The notes under the pieces: generated by a model
What the model was told of the DNA's origin: nothing
The model's input: only the letters and a program-made list of their open reading frames with translations
Databases searched by the model: none
Position numbers and translations under genes: made by a program
Assembly: GCA_047624165.1 (NCBI GenBank)
Contig: JBLHPD010000198.1
Location: 1 to 8,878 of the forward strand
Source of the DNA: Clostridium_AD sp047624165
GTDB taxonomy: Bacteria > Bacillota > Clostridia > Clostridiales > Clostridiaceae
DNA length: 8,878 nt
Reading direction: 5' to 3'
Shown here: piece by piece, positions 1 to 6,019 of the stretch
Layout: every line of letters starts with the position of its first letter
How positions within the stretch are numbered: position 1 is the first letter of the stretch

Positions 1-902
1 TTAAACGATATAAAATCTTTATTCATTATACTACCAACAACTTCCTCTTCATAATCCATAAGATTTCTGATTTCGGCTTCATCATCTTTGTTAAAACTCA
101 GAAGGATTTTTTCTGCATCAGCTTCCTCCATTTCATCTAAAATGTCAGCGATCTCATCATTCGGCATTTCATCTAAAATTTCTTGAGCACGCATATTATT
201 TATAGTACTTAAAATATCTGCTTGAACCTCTGGTTGTAGCGCCTCTAGGGTATCCGCTGCCAAATCTTTATCTAAACTCTCAAAGATTTTGTTTCGGGCC
301 TCCGTGTCTAGTCCCTCTAAAATGTCTGCAAGATCTGCGGGGTGTAGCTTAGTTAATTTCCCATAGGGCTGCGTTAGTTTTAGACTATCATCTACCATCT
401 CGAGCGATTGAACACTTTCCCAGGTTATACTATTATCTTGAGGCTTTTTACCCAATATATCATAAAAAGCTCTAATTATACCGTCTAATTTATATTTTCT
501 ACTAGCTGCAATGATACCAGATTCTACTGCTACGACTCTTATTTCTCCGCCAATCTTATTCATGGTTAGATCATTTACTTTAACCACTTTCTTGCCGTTA
601 ACATCAACTATTTGTTTATTCAATAAATGTTTAGATAAAAGGTAAGAAAATTTTCTAGGAATTATATCTTTAACTCCTCTTACTCTTACAGTGATTTTTT
701 TATCTTCTTTACATATTTCAATATTTCTAAATTCATAATTAAAGATTTCTCTTCCTTTTTTAATCTTATATCCTATAACTCTTGGATACCCCTGCTCAGT
801 AGTAACGTAAATATCAAACAACTTCCCGATATTATCCTCAAATTCATCAGACACATTTTGATTTAGTACATTACTTAAAAAAAACTCAGAAATTCTTTCC
901 AT
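1..902 (-). CDS. PRC-barrel / MgtE N-terminal / CBS domain protein (magnesium-transporter associated), 3' end outside window
   Basis: The frame opens with ATG at 902-900 and stays open for 300 codons to the left edge. AGGAGGG (915-909) lies 6 nt before the ATG, which fixes the start. Residues about 25-75 and 93-130 look like two PRC-barrel modules (KQIVDVNGKKVVKVNDL). Residues about 183-285 are the helical MgtE_N superhelix, with repeats such as LHPADLADILEGL and EILDEMPNDEIADILDEM. EEEVVGSIMNKDF (about 285-297) is the usual entry into a CBS pair. MgtE_N and CBS domains form the Mg2+-sensing cytosolic part of MgtE channels. The version with an N-terminal PRC barrel is, in clostridia, often a soluble protein of about 420 residues encoded beside an Nramp-type metal transporter; that neighbour would lie beyond the left edge and is not visible. 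A role in Mg2+ or Mn2+ transport control is inferred. No membrane segment is seen in the visible part. Domain assignment is confident; whether a channel domain follows is unknown. Confidence 0.88.
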   Translation of the reverse strand, partial: MERISEFFLSNVLNQNVSDEFEDNIGKLFDIYVTTEQGYPRVIGYKIKKGREIFNYEFRNIEICKEDKKITVRVRGVKDIIPRKFSYLLSKHLLNKQIVDVNGKKVVKVNDLTMNKIGGEIRVVAVESGIIAASRKYKLDGIIRAFYDILGKKPQDNSITWESVQSLEMVDDSLKLTQPYGKLTKLHPADLADILEGLDTEARNKIFESLDKDLAADTLEALQPEVQADILSTINNMRAQEILDEMPNDEIADILDEMEEADAEKILLSFNKDDEAEIRNLMDYEEEVVGSIMNKDFISF

Positions 903-1080
903 AGATATCCCTCCTATATTGCAGAGAAATATCAAAGTATAATTCACAACCCATTGATTTCTAATCACTATTTAAGCTATGTTAACCTCTAACATAAGAA
1001 ATTCTCTGCATATAATATTTAATTTTAAAATTAATTTTGACCTTCTAATTCGAGGGCCATTTTCCATCTGTTTTCACCAC
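903..1080 (-). promoter_or_regulatory. Structured 5' leader of the MgtE-like gene (candidate cis-regulatory RNA)
   Basis: In the transcript of the minus strand, TGCAGAGAA (1010-1002) pairs perfectly with TTCTCTGCA (928-920). Past a one-base bulge the helix can extend by TATA/TATA, ending directly against the AGGAGGG Shine-Dalgarno (915-909). Inside this long-range helix are a TATGTTA/TAACATA hairpin (996-990 with 984-978, loop GAGGT) and a TGATT/AATCA hairpin (967-963 with 959-955). A small hairpin, GGCC...GGTC, lies upstream at about 1058-1039. This is the layout of a multibranch leader that could open or block ribosome access. It does not match the M-box, yybP-ykoY, ydaO or NiCo consensus as I remember them. 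The pairings are seen directly; regulation and ligand are inferred. Confidence 0.5.
972..1067 (-). CDS. Possible 31-codon upstream ORF (leader peptide) before the MgtE-like gene
   Basis: ATG at 1067-1065 is preceded by AGGTGGTGAAAACAG, giving a GGTGA Shine-Dalgarno about 6 nt upstream. The frame runs to TAA at 974-972 and begins MENGPRIRRSKLILKL, a basic peptide with an early Pro and Arg cluster. Its last codons cover the 5' strand of the long-range helix and the inner hairpin of the leader, and it stops just after that hairpin, so translating ribosomes would unfold the structure. A second, overlapping 9-codon frame (MALELEGQN, 1060-1031) has a poorer ribosome site. Short leader peptides controlling Mg2+ transporters are known (mgtL in enterobacteria), but homology to them is not claimed. 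It may be fortuitous in AT-rich DNA. Confidence 0.33.
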   Translation of the reverse strand: MENGPRIRRSKLILKLNIICREFLMLEVNIA

Positions 1081-1159
1081 CTATATTTTTTCACTTTTAT
1101 ATTAATTAATTTTTATATTTCAATTTAAATATAAAAAAATATTCTCTCTATATAAGTAT

Positions 1160-1165
1160 ATTATA
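1160..1165 (-). promoter_or_regulatory. Candidate -10 element for the MgtE-like transcript
   Basis: The minus strand reads TATAAT here (context TTTATAATATAC), matching the sigma-A -10 consensus exactly. No good -35 lies 16-18 nt upstream: the TTGCAA and TTGAAG nearby are spaced too closely for this -10. TTGAAG would instead pair with TATAGA at 17 nt. Either choice gives a leader of roughly 240-260 nt in front of the gene. AT-rich DNA produces such hexamers often, so this is tentative. Confidence 0.3.
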
Positions 1166-1186
1166 AATACTTCAAATTGCAACTAA

Positions 1187-1226
1187 AAAAGAGTGATTCA
1201 ATTACATTTATCCATTATACTCTTTT
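1187..1226. terminator. Terminator-like hairpin in the intergenic region
   Basis: AAAAGAGT (1187-1194) pairs with ACTCTTTT (1219-1226) across a 24-nt loop. Read on the minus strand, the hairpin is followed by TTTTTTAG, a short U-tract; on the plus strand it ends CTCTTTTAAAT. The long loop makes it weaker than the other terminators in this window. It lies upstream of the MgtE-like gene's candidate promoter and would isolate that promoter from any minus-strand transcription started further right. No annotated gene on the minus strand needs it, so it may end a small transcript. Confidence 0.35.
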
Positions 1227-1350
1227 AAATAGACCTAGTAGGATATCTTTCATTATTTCTCGTTATTACTTCAAAATGCTTATATTCATCTTAAAATTCG
1301 ACATTATATAATAACACTTTAATATTTATAAACTTTAATAGTTCATATTT

Positions 1351-1356
1351 TATAAT
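1351..1356 (+). promoter_or_regulatory. Candidate -10 element for the radical SAM gene
   Basis: TATAAT occurs about 100 nt before the start codon, but without a recognisable -35 at 16-18 nt. Another possibility is TCGACA (1298-1303, five of six -35 bases) with TAATAT (1320-1325). The promoter cannot be decided by eye. Either choice places the palindrome at 1405-1427 in the 5' untranslated region. Confidence 0.25.
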
Positions 1357-1404
1357 AGTTATGTTAATATTATTAAGTAAAGTTAATACAGTACAATAAA
1401 CTTT

Positions 1405-1427
1405 AAATTGAAAGTGATTTTCAATTT
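1405..1427. promoter_or_regulatory. Fur-box-like inverted repeat upstream of the radical SAM gene
   Basis: AAATTGAAA (1405-1413) and TTTCAATTT (1419-1427) form a perfect 9-bp inverted repeat around GTGAT. In the 7-1-7 register the site reads TGAAAGT-G-ATTTTCA (1409-1423), matching 11 of 14 positions of the Fur-family consensus TGATAAT-n-ATTATCA. It ends 14 nt before the AGGAGG ribosome site. It could be an operator for an iron-responsive regulator or simply an RNA hairpin; binding is an inference. Confidence 0.35.
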
Positions 1428-1452
1428 TCAACTAATCTCCTAGGAGGATTAT

Positions 1453-3471
1453 ATGATAGTAAACAAGCAATTTTTACCTATTAGCATGAATGATTTAAGT
1501 GAAAGAAATATATCTCAATTAGATTTTATAATAATTACAGGGGATGCATATATTGACCATCCATCCTTTGGGACTGCTATAATCGGAAGAACCTTAGAAC
1601 ATGAAGGCTTTACCGTAGGTATTATAGCCCAGCCAGATTGGGAAAGCGTTGATGATTTTAGAAAACTTGGAAAGCCTAAATATGCATTTATTATAAATTC
1701 CGGTAATATAGATTCTATGGTTAATCACTATACGGCAGCAAAGAAAAAGAGACATACTGATCTTTATTCACCAGGCGGAGAATCAGGTCATCGGCCTGAT
1801 AGAGCCGTAATCGTATATTGTAATAGAGCTCGCGAAGCTTTTAAAAATGTTCCAGTAGTAATTGGAGGTATAGAAGCAAGTCTTAGGAGATTTGCCCATT
1901 ACGATTATTGGGACAATAAGGTAAGGCGAAGCTTATTAGTTGATGCCAAAGCAGATTTACTAATTTATGGTATGGGCGAAAAGACTATAGTTGAAATGGC
2001 TAATCTTTTCAAGTATGGCATGAGTATAGACAAAATGACTACTCTTCGTGGAACAGTCTATGCATCAAAAGATATTAGTGAACTTAAAGATTTCATTGAG
2101 GTACCTTCTTTCGAAGAAGTTTCCACAGATAAAAATGCTTATGCGCAAAGTTATAAATTACAATCTTTAGAGCAAGATGATATAAGAGGACTAACAGTAG
2201 TACAAAAGCATAATGATCGATATGTAGTGCAGAATGCTCCTCAAATTTCTCTAACTCAAAATGAAATGGATATAACTTATGGTCTGCCGTACACTAGAAC
2301 ATATCACCCTATATATGAAGCTAAAGGTGGTATTCCTGCAATAATTGAAGTTGAGTTTTCTATAACCAGCCATAGAGGTTGTTTTGGAAGTTGCTCATTT
2401 TGTGCTTTAACTTTCCATCAAGGTAGAGTTATTCAAAGTAGAAGCCAAAAATCTATTGTAGATGAAGCAACCCTTTTAACTACTTTAAAAAATTTCAAAG
2501 GATACATTCATGATGTTGGTGGCCCTACAGCCAATTTTAGACACAGAGCTTGCAAAATTCAAGAAAAAGTAGGTGTATGCAGAGATAGGCAATGTATGTA
2601 TCCAACCCCCTGCAAGAATCTTATTATTGATCATACTGAATATTTGGATTTATTAAGAAAGGTTAGAGTTATTCCGAATATAAAAAAAGTATTTATTCGT
2701 TCTGGAATAAGATACGATTATTTGATTTATGATAAAAATACTAAGTTTTTTGAAGAATTATGTGAGCATCATATCAGCGGACAATTAAAAGTAGCACCTG
2801 AACACATAAGTGACAAAGTACTAGACCAAATGGGAAAATCAAAACAAGAAATATTTTACCGTTTTGTTAAAAAATATTCTGAAACTAATAAAAAAATGGA
2901 TAAAAATCAATTTTTGGTTCCATACTTTATGTCAAGCCACCCAGGTTGCGACCTAACGGAATCTATTAAATTATCAGAATATATAAAAGAAATGGGATAC
3001 ACTCCAGAGCAGGTCCAAGACTTTTACCCAACACCCGGGAGTTTATCTACTACAATGTATTATACCGGAATTAACCCTTTCACCAAGGAGAAGGTTTATG
3101 TTCCAAATGATCAAAAAGAAAAAAATATGCAAAGAGCTCTGCTTCAATTTAAGAATCCAGAAAACTATAACATTGTAAAAGAAGCTCTAATAAAAGCTCA
3201 TAGAGAAGATTTAATTGGTTTTGATAAGAAATCTTTAATACCACCAAGACCTATGAAGACAAATACAAATTCTAAATTCCCAAGGAAGAAAAATTCTAAA
3301 GTAAGCTTTTCGAAGACTACTTCAAAATCCGCTTCTGAGACCGTTTCGGATACTGCTTCAAAAACTACTATAAAAAATTCAAGGCCCGCTTTAAAGACAG
3401 CTTTGAAAACCACTCCAAATAAGGCATCAAACCCTGATCTAAAACATAACCCTAGAACACGACAAGGTTAA
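1453..3471 (+). CDS. ygiQ: YgiQ family (UPF0313) radical SAM protein
   Basis: This 672-residue protein has the three-part YgiQ layout. The N-terminal Radical_SAM_N region (about 10-300) carries GDAYIDHPSFG, GGIEASLRRFAHYDYW and IYGMGE. The radical SAM core follows with the [4Fe-4S]-binding CxxxCxxC at C310, C314 and C317 (GCFGSCSFC). The C-terminal DUF3362-like part contains FYPTPGSLSTTMYYTG. Extra cysteines at 367, 376, 381 and 387 might bind a second cluster or metal, as is common in this family. The reaction catalysed by YgiQ proteins is not established. The start is supported by AGGAGG (1442-1447), 5 nt before ATG. Residues about 601-672 form a Lys/Ser/Thr-rich, probably disordered basic tail. 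The gene appears monocistronic, with a Fur-like palindrome in front and a terminator behind it. Family assignment is very confident; substrate is unknown. Confidence 0.95.
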   Translation: MIVNKQFLPISMNDLSERNISQLDFIIITGDAYIDHPSFGTAIIGRTLEHEGFTVGIIAQPDWESVDDFRKLGKPKYAFIINSGNIDSMVNHYTAAKKKRHTDLYSPGGESGHRPDRAVIVYCNRAREAFKNVPVVIGGIEASLRRFAHYDYWDNKVRRSLLVDAKADLLIYGMGEKTIVEMANLFKYGMSIDKMTTLRGTVYASKDISELKDFIEVPSFEEVSTDKNAYAQSYKLQSLEQDDIRGLTVVQKHNDRYVVQNAPQISLTQNEMDITYGLPYTRTYHPIYEAKGGIPAIIEVEFSITSHRGCFGSCSFCALTFHQGRVIQSRSQKSIVDEATLLTTLKNFKGYIHDVGGPTANFRHRACKIQEKVGVCRDRQCMYPTPCKNLIIDHTEYLDLLRKVRVIPNIKKVFIRSGIRYDYLIYDKNTKFFEELCEHHISGQLKVAPEHISDKVLDQMGKSKQEIFYRFVKKYSETNKKMDKNQFLVPYFMSSHPGCDLTESIKLSEYIKEMGYTPEQVQDFYPTPGSLSTTMYYTGINPFTKEKVYVPNDQKEKNMQRALLQFKNPENYNIVKEALIKAHREDLIGFDKKSLIPPRPMKTNTNSKFPRKKNSKVSFSKTTSKSASETVSDTASKTTIKNSRPALKTALKTTPNKASNPDLKHNPRTRQG

Positions 3472-3488
3472 AAATATAAAGCAAAAAT

Positions 3489-3535
3489 AAAAGGCATATA
3501 TAACTATAGATTTACTTATAGTATATATGCCTTTT
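3489..3535. terminator. Bidirectional terminator between the radical SAM and membrane protein genes
   Basis: AAAAGGCATATATA (3489-3502) pairs with TATATATGCCTTTT (3522-3535). After a one-base bulge, CTATA/TATAG extends the stem. The T-run on the plus strand (CCTTTTTAATG) and the A-run on its left flank let it serve both converging genes. Confidence 0.85.
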
Positions 3536-3549
3536 TAATGCCCATAATA

Positions 3550-4185
3550 TTATTTTTTAAACTTTATTAAACTATAATCCATGGTTACTATCCAAGAAAT
3601 ATCACCTAGCAATATCCATATAAAATTTGTATTTATTGAGGTTAGAAGGATTGATATTAATGTAATACAAGAAGATATTATTATTAATACAGACCCCAGT
3701 TTGTTAGAATAGGTTTTATTAAATAGTTGTATACCTTTAATTGCAAATATTGAATTTATTATAAGCATCACAATATAACAATAAGATTCCAATTGTAATT
3801 CTATAGTGTATCCGCAAATGTTTGATATATTAATATTTATAGCAGATTTATATATAACAATACAGTAGGCCATACATAGCATAGTACATATGATTAAAAT
3901 TTTTTCGAGCTTGATATTATTATTTCTAGCAAAAATGTGAACTGAAAGAACACCACATAATGGTATGCATAATAAGTTTGCATACACAACGGGTTTTAAT
4001 AAATATAAATAACTTTGATTTTTCACAATAAAAAGAATTATTAAAGCTATGTATCTAAATGTCATTAAAACTAATGCCATAGCACTTATTATCCTTATTT
4101 TTTTAGGTGCATTACCCAAACTAGAAATTATACCTTCATATAATAAAATAACCATTATTAACAGTAGTAAAAAATATATATTCAT
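3550..4185 (-). CDS. Unrecognised multi-pass membrane protein (about seven helices)
   Basis: This 211-residue protein is dominated by hydrophobic segments at about 1-22, 30-55, 59-86, 92-114, 132-153, 162-183 and 186-205, so roughly seven membrane helices with little soluble sequence. I recognise no motif. The layout resembles the membrane-sensor part of some signalling proteins, but no kinase, GGDEF or other output domain follows, and it is complete: it stops with a short basic end (LIKFKK). AGGGAG lies about 9 nt before the ATG at 4185-4183, supporting the start. It lies 63 nt downstream of the lipid kinase gene's terminator on the same strand, without a clear promoter of its own, so read-through or a promoter inside the upstream gene is possible. 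A membrane role linked to lipids is only a guess by proximity. Confidence 0.75.
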   Translation of the reverse strand: MNIYFLLLLIMVILLYEGIISSLGNAPKKIRIISAMALVLMTFRYIALIILFIVKNQSYLYLLKPVVYANLLCIPLCGVLSVHIFARNNNIKLEKILIICTMLCMAYCIVIYKSAININISNICGYTIELQLESYCYIVMLIINSIFAIKGIQLFNKTYSNKLGSVLIIISSCITLISILLTSINTNFIWILLGDISWIVTMDYSLIKFKK

Positions 4186-4248
4186 TTATATACTCTCCCT
4201 AAAATTGCTACTATTAATATTTATTACTCTATATTAAAAAATATGCTA

Positions 4249-4304
4249 AGGCACAGCAAAATAAATAATAAGGCTATACCCTTGTTATTTATTTTGCTGT
4301 GCCT
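4249..4304. terminator. Long perfect hairpin terminator after the lipid kinase gene
   Basis: A 25-bp stem, 4249-4273 with 4280-4304, begins AGGCACAGCAAAATAAATAA. It has one T-G wobble and a 6-nt loop (CTATAC). On the minus strand it starts 3 nt after the lipid kinase stop codon and is followed within a few bases by TTTTTT, as expected for an intrinsic terminator. The stem is much longer than needed for termination. Confidence 0.85.
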
Positions 4305-4307
4305 AGT

Positions 4308-5195
4308 TTACTTTATTTTAGCTCCTAATATAGATATTCCGCCTTTTTCACATTCTATTAAGAGTGGAAAATCTGGTCCTCTTTCTCCATCTATATCTGT
4401 TACAATATCCTCAAAGCATTCTATTTTTAATTTATTTGTCTTAAAATAAATAATTCCTTCTACATTTTCTAGATGCTCATTTCGAATCATCCTAATAAAA
4501 ATATTTAAAATATTCTTCATAACCCCAGCTTTAATTATTATTACATCTAAAAGTCCATCATCCACTTTGGCGTTATATGCAAATTTTATATTTCCTGCAG
4601 TTTGTCCATTAAACACTAACATTAAATACATATCTCCATCAAAACAAACTTCACTTGAGTTAACTTTTATTTTTAGTTTTCTAAAATTAGGTAATTGCTC
4701 TATTCCCTTTACATAATATGCTAATTTACCTATAGTATTTTTCAAATTTGTATCCATATTTTGAGATATATCTGTAAATAATCCTGTACTAGCTACATTT
4801 AAAAAATATTTATCATTAATTTTACCTATATCCACCTTTTTTACATCACTTTCCAATATTTGATTACATGCATCTAATATATCATGAGGCATGCCTATAT
4901 AATTTGCAAAATCGTTTGCAGTACCTGATGGAATGATTGCTATAGGCAAATCAATATTCCTTTTTTTCATCTCATTTACCACACTGTCTATTGTCCCGTC
5001 TCCACCTGCTATTAAAACGTAATTATAACTTTTATCAACGCCTTTAAAAGCATCGGATATAGGATATTCGTTACATATTCTATACGGAACTATTGTTCGC
5101 CCATATTTTTGATGAATCATTATTATCGTATCTAAATCAGATGCTATAGTATTTTCTCCAGAATATGGATTGTAAATAAATTTCACCTTATTCAT
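4308..5195 (-). CDS. Diacylglycerol kinase / YegS-BmrU family lipid kinase
   Basis: This 295-residue protein is a typical DagK_cat-fold lipid kinase. The ATP-binding GGDGT is at 64-68, and GTANDFA (91-97) is the second nucleotide-binding signature. VDDGLLDV (211-218) and the conserved DGE near the C-terminus (269-271, in TDIDGERGPDFPL) complete the family pattern. Such enzymes phosphorylate diacylglycerol or related lipids on the inner face of the membrane, returning diacylglycerol to phosphatidic acid; the exact substrate cannot be read from sequence. AGGAG lies 8 nt before ATG at 5195-5193. A promoter lies between it and the upstream CBS gene's terminator, so it is probably transcribed alone or with the membrane protein gene downstream. 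Family confident; substrate and symbol (dagK, bmrU, ytlR) undecided. Confidence 0.93.
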   Translation of the reverse strand: MNKVKFIYNPYSGENTIASDLDTIIMIHQKYGRTIVPYRICNEYPISDAFKGVDKSYNYVLIAGGDGTIDSVVNEMKKRNIDLPIAIIPSGTANDFANYIGMPHDILDACNQILESDVKKVDIGKINDKYFLNVASTGLFTDISQNMDTNLKNTIGKLAYYVKGIEQLPNFRKLKIKVNSSEVCFDGDMYLMLVFNGQTAGNIKFAYNAKVDDGLLDVIIIKAGVMKNILNIFIRMIRNEHLENVEGIIYFKTNKLKIECFEDIVTDIDGERGPDFPLLIECEKGGISILGAKIK

Positions 5196-5241
5196 TTCAT
5201 TATCTCCTATTTACCATTTAATTTAATAATTATTTATGTAC

Positions 5242-5270
5242 ATTATACCTTACTAAAAATTAATCCACAA
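5242..5270 (-). promoter_or_regulatory. Promoter of the lipid kinase gene
   Basis: On the minus strand TTGTGG (5270-5265) and TATAAT (5247-5242) are separated by exactly 17 nt, with a perfect -10. The -35 matches only three of six positions and lies within the 3' flank of the preceding terminator stem. It sits about 50 nt before the start codon, a normal distance. Confidence 0.5.
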
Positions 5271-5292
5271 GAATTACCTTTTCCTGTGGATT
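5255..5292 (-). terminator. Terminator of the CBS-domain gene
   Basis: AATCCACAGGAA and TTCTTGTGGATT (minus strand, 5292-5281 with 5273-5262) form a 12-bp stem with one G-T wobble and a 7-nt loop. AATTTTTAG follows as the U-tract. It lies about 50 nt after the CBS gene's stop codon. Confidence 0.75.
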
Positions 5293-5342
5293 TTACTATA
5301 CTATCTTATTATACTTGTCATATATTTTGATATTAATTCATT

Positions 5343-5771
5343 TTAAATATTGTGTATACAAGGAATAGAAATCTCACTGAGTGCCTCTCTAGCCTCGCTT
5401 TTAAGTTTTGGTTCTACTGCTAAATCTCCTAATGAAATCATCCCAACCAATTGATTTTTCGCGGTTATTGGTAGTCTCCTTATTTGCCTTTCACTCATAA
5501 TCCTAGCTGCATCATTCACATCTATATTTTCATCTCCTACTACGGGATTTGAAGTCATAATATCACGAACTTTTTGTGTTTTTATATCCATGCCTTCTGA
5601 TACACATCTAAGTATTATATCCCTATCCGTTACAATACCAATTATTTTTTCTTCTGAATTTACAGGAATTGACCCTATATTATACTCCTTCATAAGCTCG
5701 GCTGCATGCTGCGCTGTATCATCTACAGATAGACTTATGACATCTTTAGTCATTATTTCAGAAACTTTCAT
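5343..5771 (-). CDS. Stand-alone CBS-pair protein
   Basis: The 142-residue protein consists of two CBS motifs (about 1-57 and 67-122), forming one Bateman module. Typical signatures are VSEIMTKDVISLSVDDT, GSIPV, GIVTDRDI (45-52), VRDIMTSNPV, RRLPI and VGMISLGDLA. Such modules bind adenosine ligands (AMP, ATP, SAM, c-di-AMP) or Mg-ATP and act as energy or metabolite sensors; no catalytic domain is attached. It resembles Bacillus YhcV-type proteins. An excellent AAAGGAGGG lies just before ATG at 5771-5769. It has its own promoter and terminator, so it appears monocistronic. The last 20 residues (EAREALSEISIPCIHNI) form a short tail. Partner and ligand are unknown. Confidence 0.92.
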   Translation of the reverse strand: MKVSEIMTKDVISLSVDDTAQHAAELMKEYNIGSIPVNSEEKIIGIVTDRDIILRCVSEGMDIKTQKVRDIMTSNPVVGDENIDVNDAARIMSERQIRRLPITAKNQLVGMISLGDLAVEPKLKSEAREALSEISIPCIHNI

Positions 5772-5801
5772 TTTATAACCCTCCTTTTAGTTCTTTAGAA
5801 T

Positions 5802-5816
5802 AGAAAACAATTATCA
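5802..5816 (-). promoter_or_regulatory. Possible Fur-family operator in the CBS gene leader
   Basis: The minus strand reads TGATAAT-T-GTTTTCT: a perfect left half-site of the 7-1-7 Fur consensus and four of seven in the right half (11 of 14 in total). It lies between the candidate promoter and the ribosome site. AT-rich background makes such matches fairly common. Confidence 0.22.
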
Positions 5817-5837
5817 ATTATTTTATTTTAACCATAA

Positions 5838-5865
5838 ATTAAAAAGAATATTAATATTTTTTCAA
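5838..5865 (-). promoter_or_regulatory. Promoter of the CBS-domain gene
   Basis: On the minus strand TTGAAA (5865-5860, five of six) and TTTAAT (5843-5838, five of six) are 16 nt apart, fitting a sigma-A promoter about 65 nt before the start codon. Confidence 0.45.
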
Positions 5866-5932
5866 AGATGCCTTAACAATATATTGAATAAAATATATGA
5901 TTTGCATACTTAAATATTTCTTTAAAATGATG

Positions 5933-5938
5933 TATAAT
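5933..5938 (+). promoter_or_regulatory. Candidate -10 element for pssA
   Basis: TATAAT in the context GATGTATAATTA lies about 80 nt before the pssA start codon. The hexamer 17 nt upstream (TTAAAT) is a poor -35, so the assignment rests on the -10 alone. Confidence 0.35.
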
Positions 5939-6019
5939 TAAAAAGAATGATTTTATAAAAATATTTATTGTAATATTCAAATTGATACTACTATTTTATT
6001 ATTTTAGGAGTGATGCAAA

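Larger units (their letters stand above)
903..1452. other. 550-bp divergent intergenic region
   Basis: This gap separates the divergent MgtE-like and radical SAM genes. It holds the structured leader and possible upstream ORF (903-1080), AT-rich promoter sequence with a minus-strand TATAAT (1160-1165), a terminator-like hairpin (1187-1226), a palindrome of 16 bases (1019-1034), and the upstream region of the radical SAM gene with a Fur-like palindrome (1405-1427). No tRNA, mobile element or ORF longer than about 31 codons is visible. From 1230 to 1330 I see only AT-rich sequence with TATAAT-like hexamers. Confidence 0.8.

Noticed and set aside
1031..1060. Nine-codon frame MALELEGQN in the leader
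   Set aside because: The Shine-Dalgarno is better placed for the overlapping frame at 1067; kept only as an alternative.
903..1080. M-box, yybP-ykoY, NiCo, c-di-AMP or T-box RNA in the leader
   Set aside because: The conserved core sequences of these classes, as I know them, are not present; a covariance search would settle it.
3198..3413. Minus-strand frame opposite the YgiQ tail
   Set aside because: Its repetitive Phe/Val/Glu sequence is just the complement of the Lys/Ser/Thr-rich tail; no ribosome site.
4049..4449. Two plus-strand frames across the lipid kinase and membrane protein genes
   Set aside because: They overlap well-supported minus-strand genes and run through the terminator hairpin; no ribosome sites.
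5590..5778. Plus-strand frame opposite the CBS-pair gene
   Set aside because: Complement of a well-supported coding region; hydrophobic low-complexity translation.
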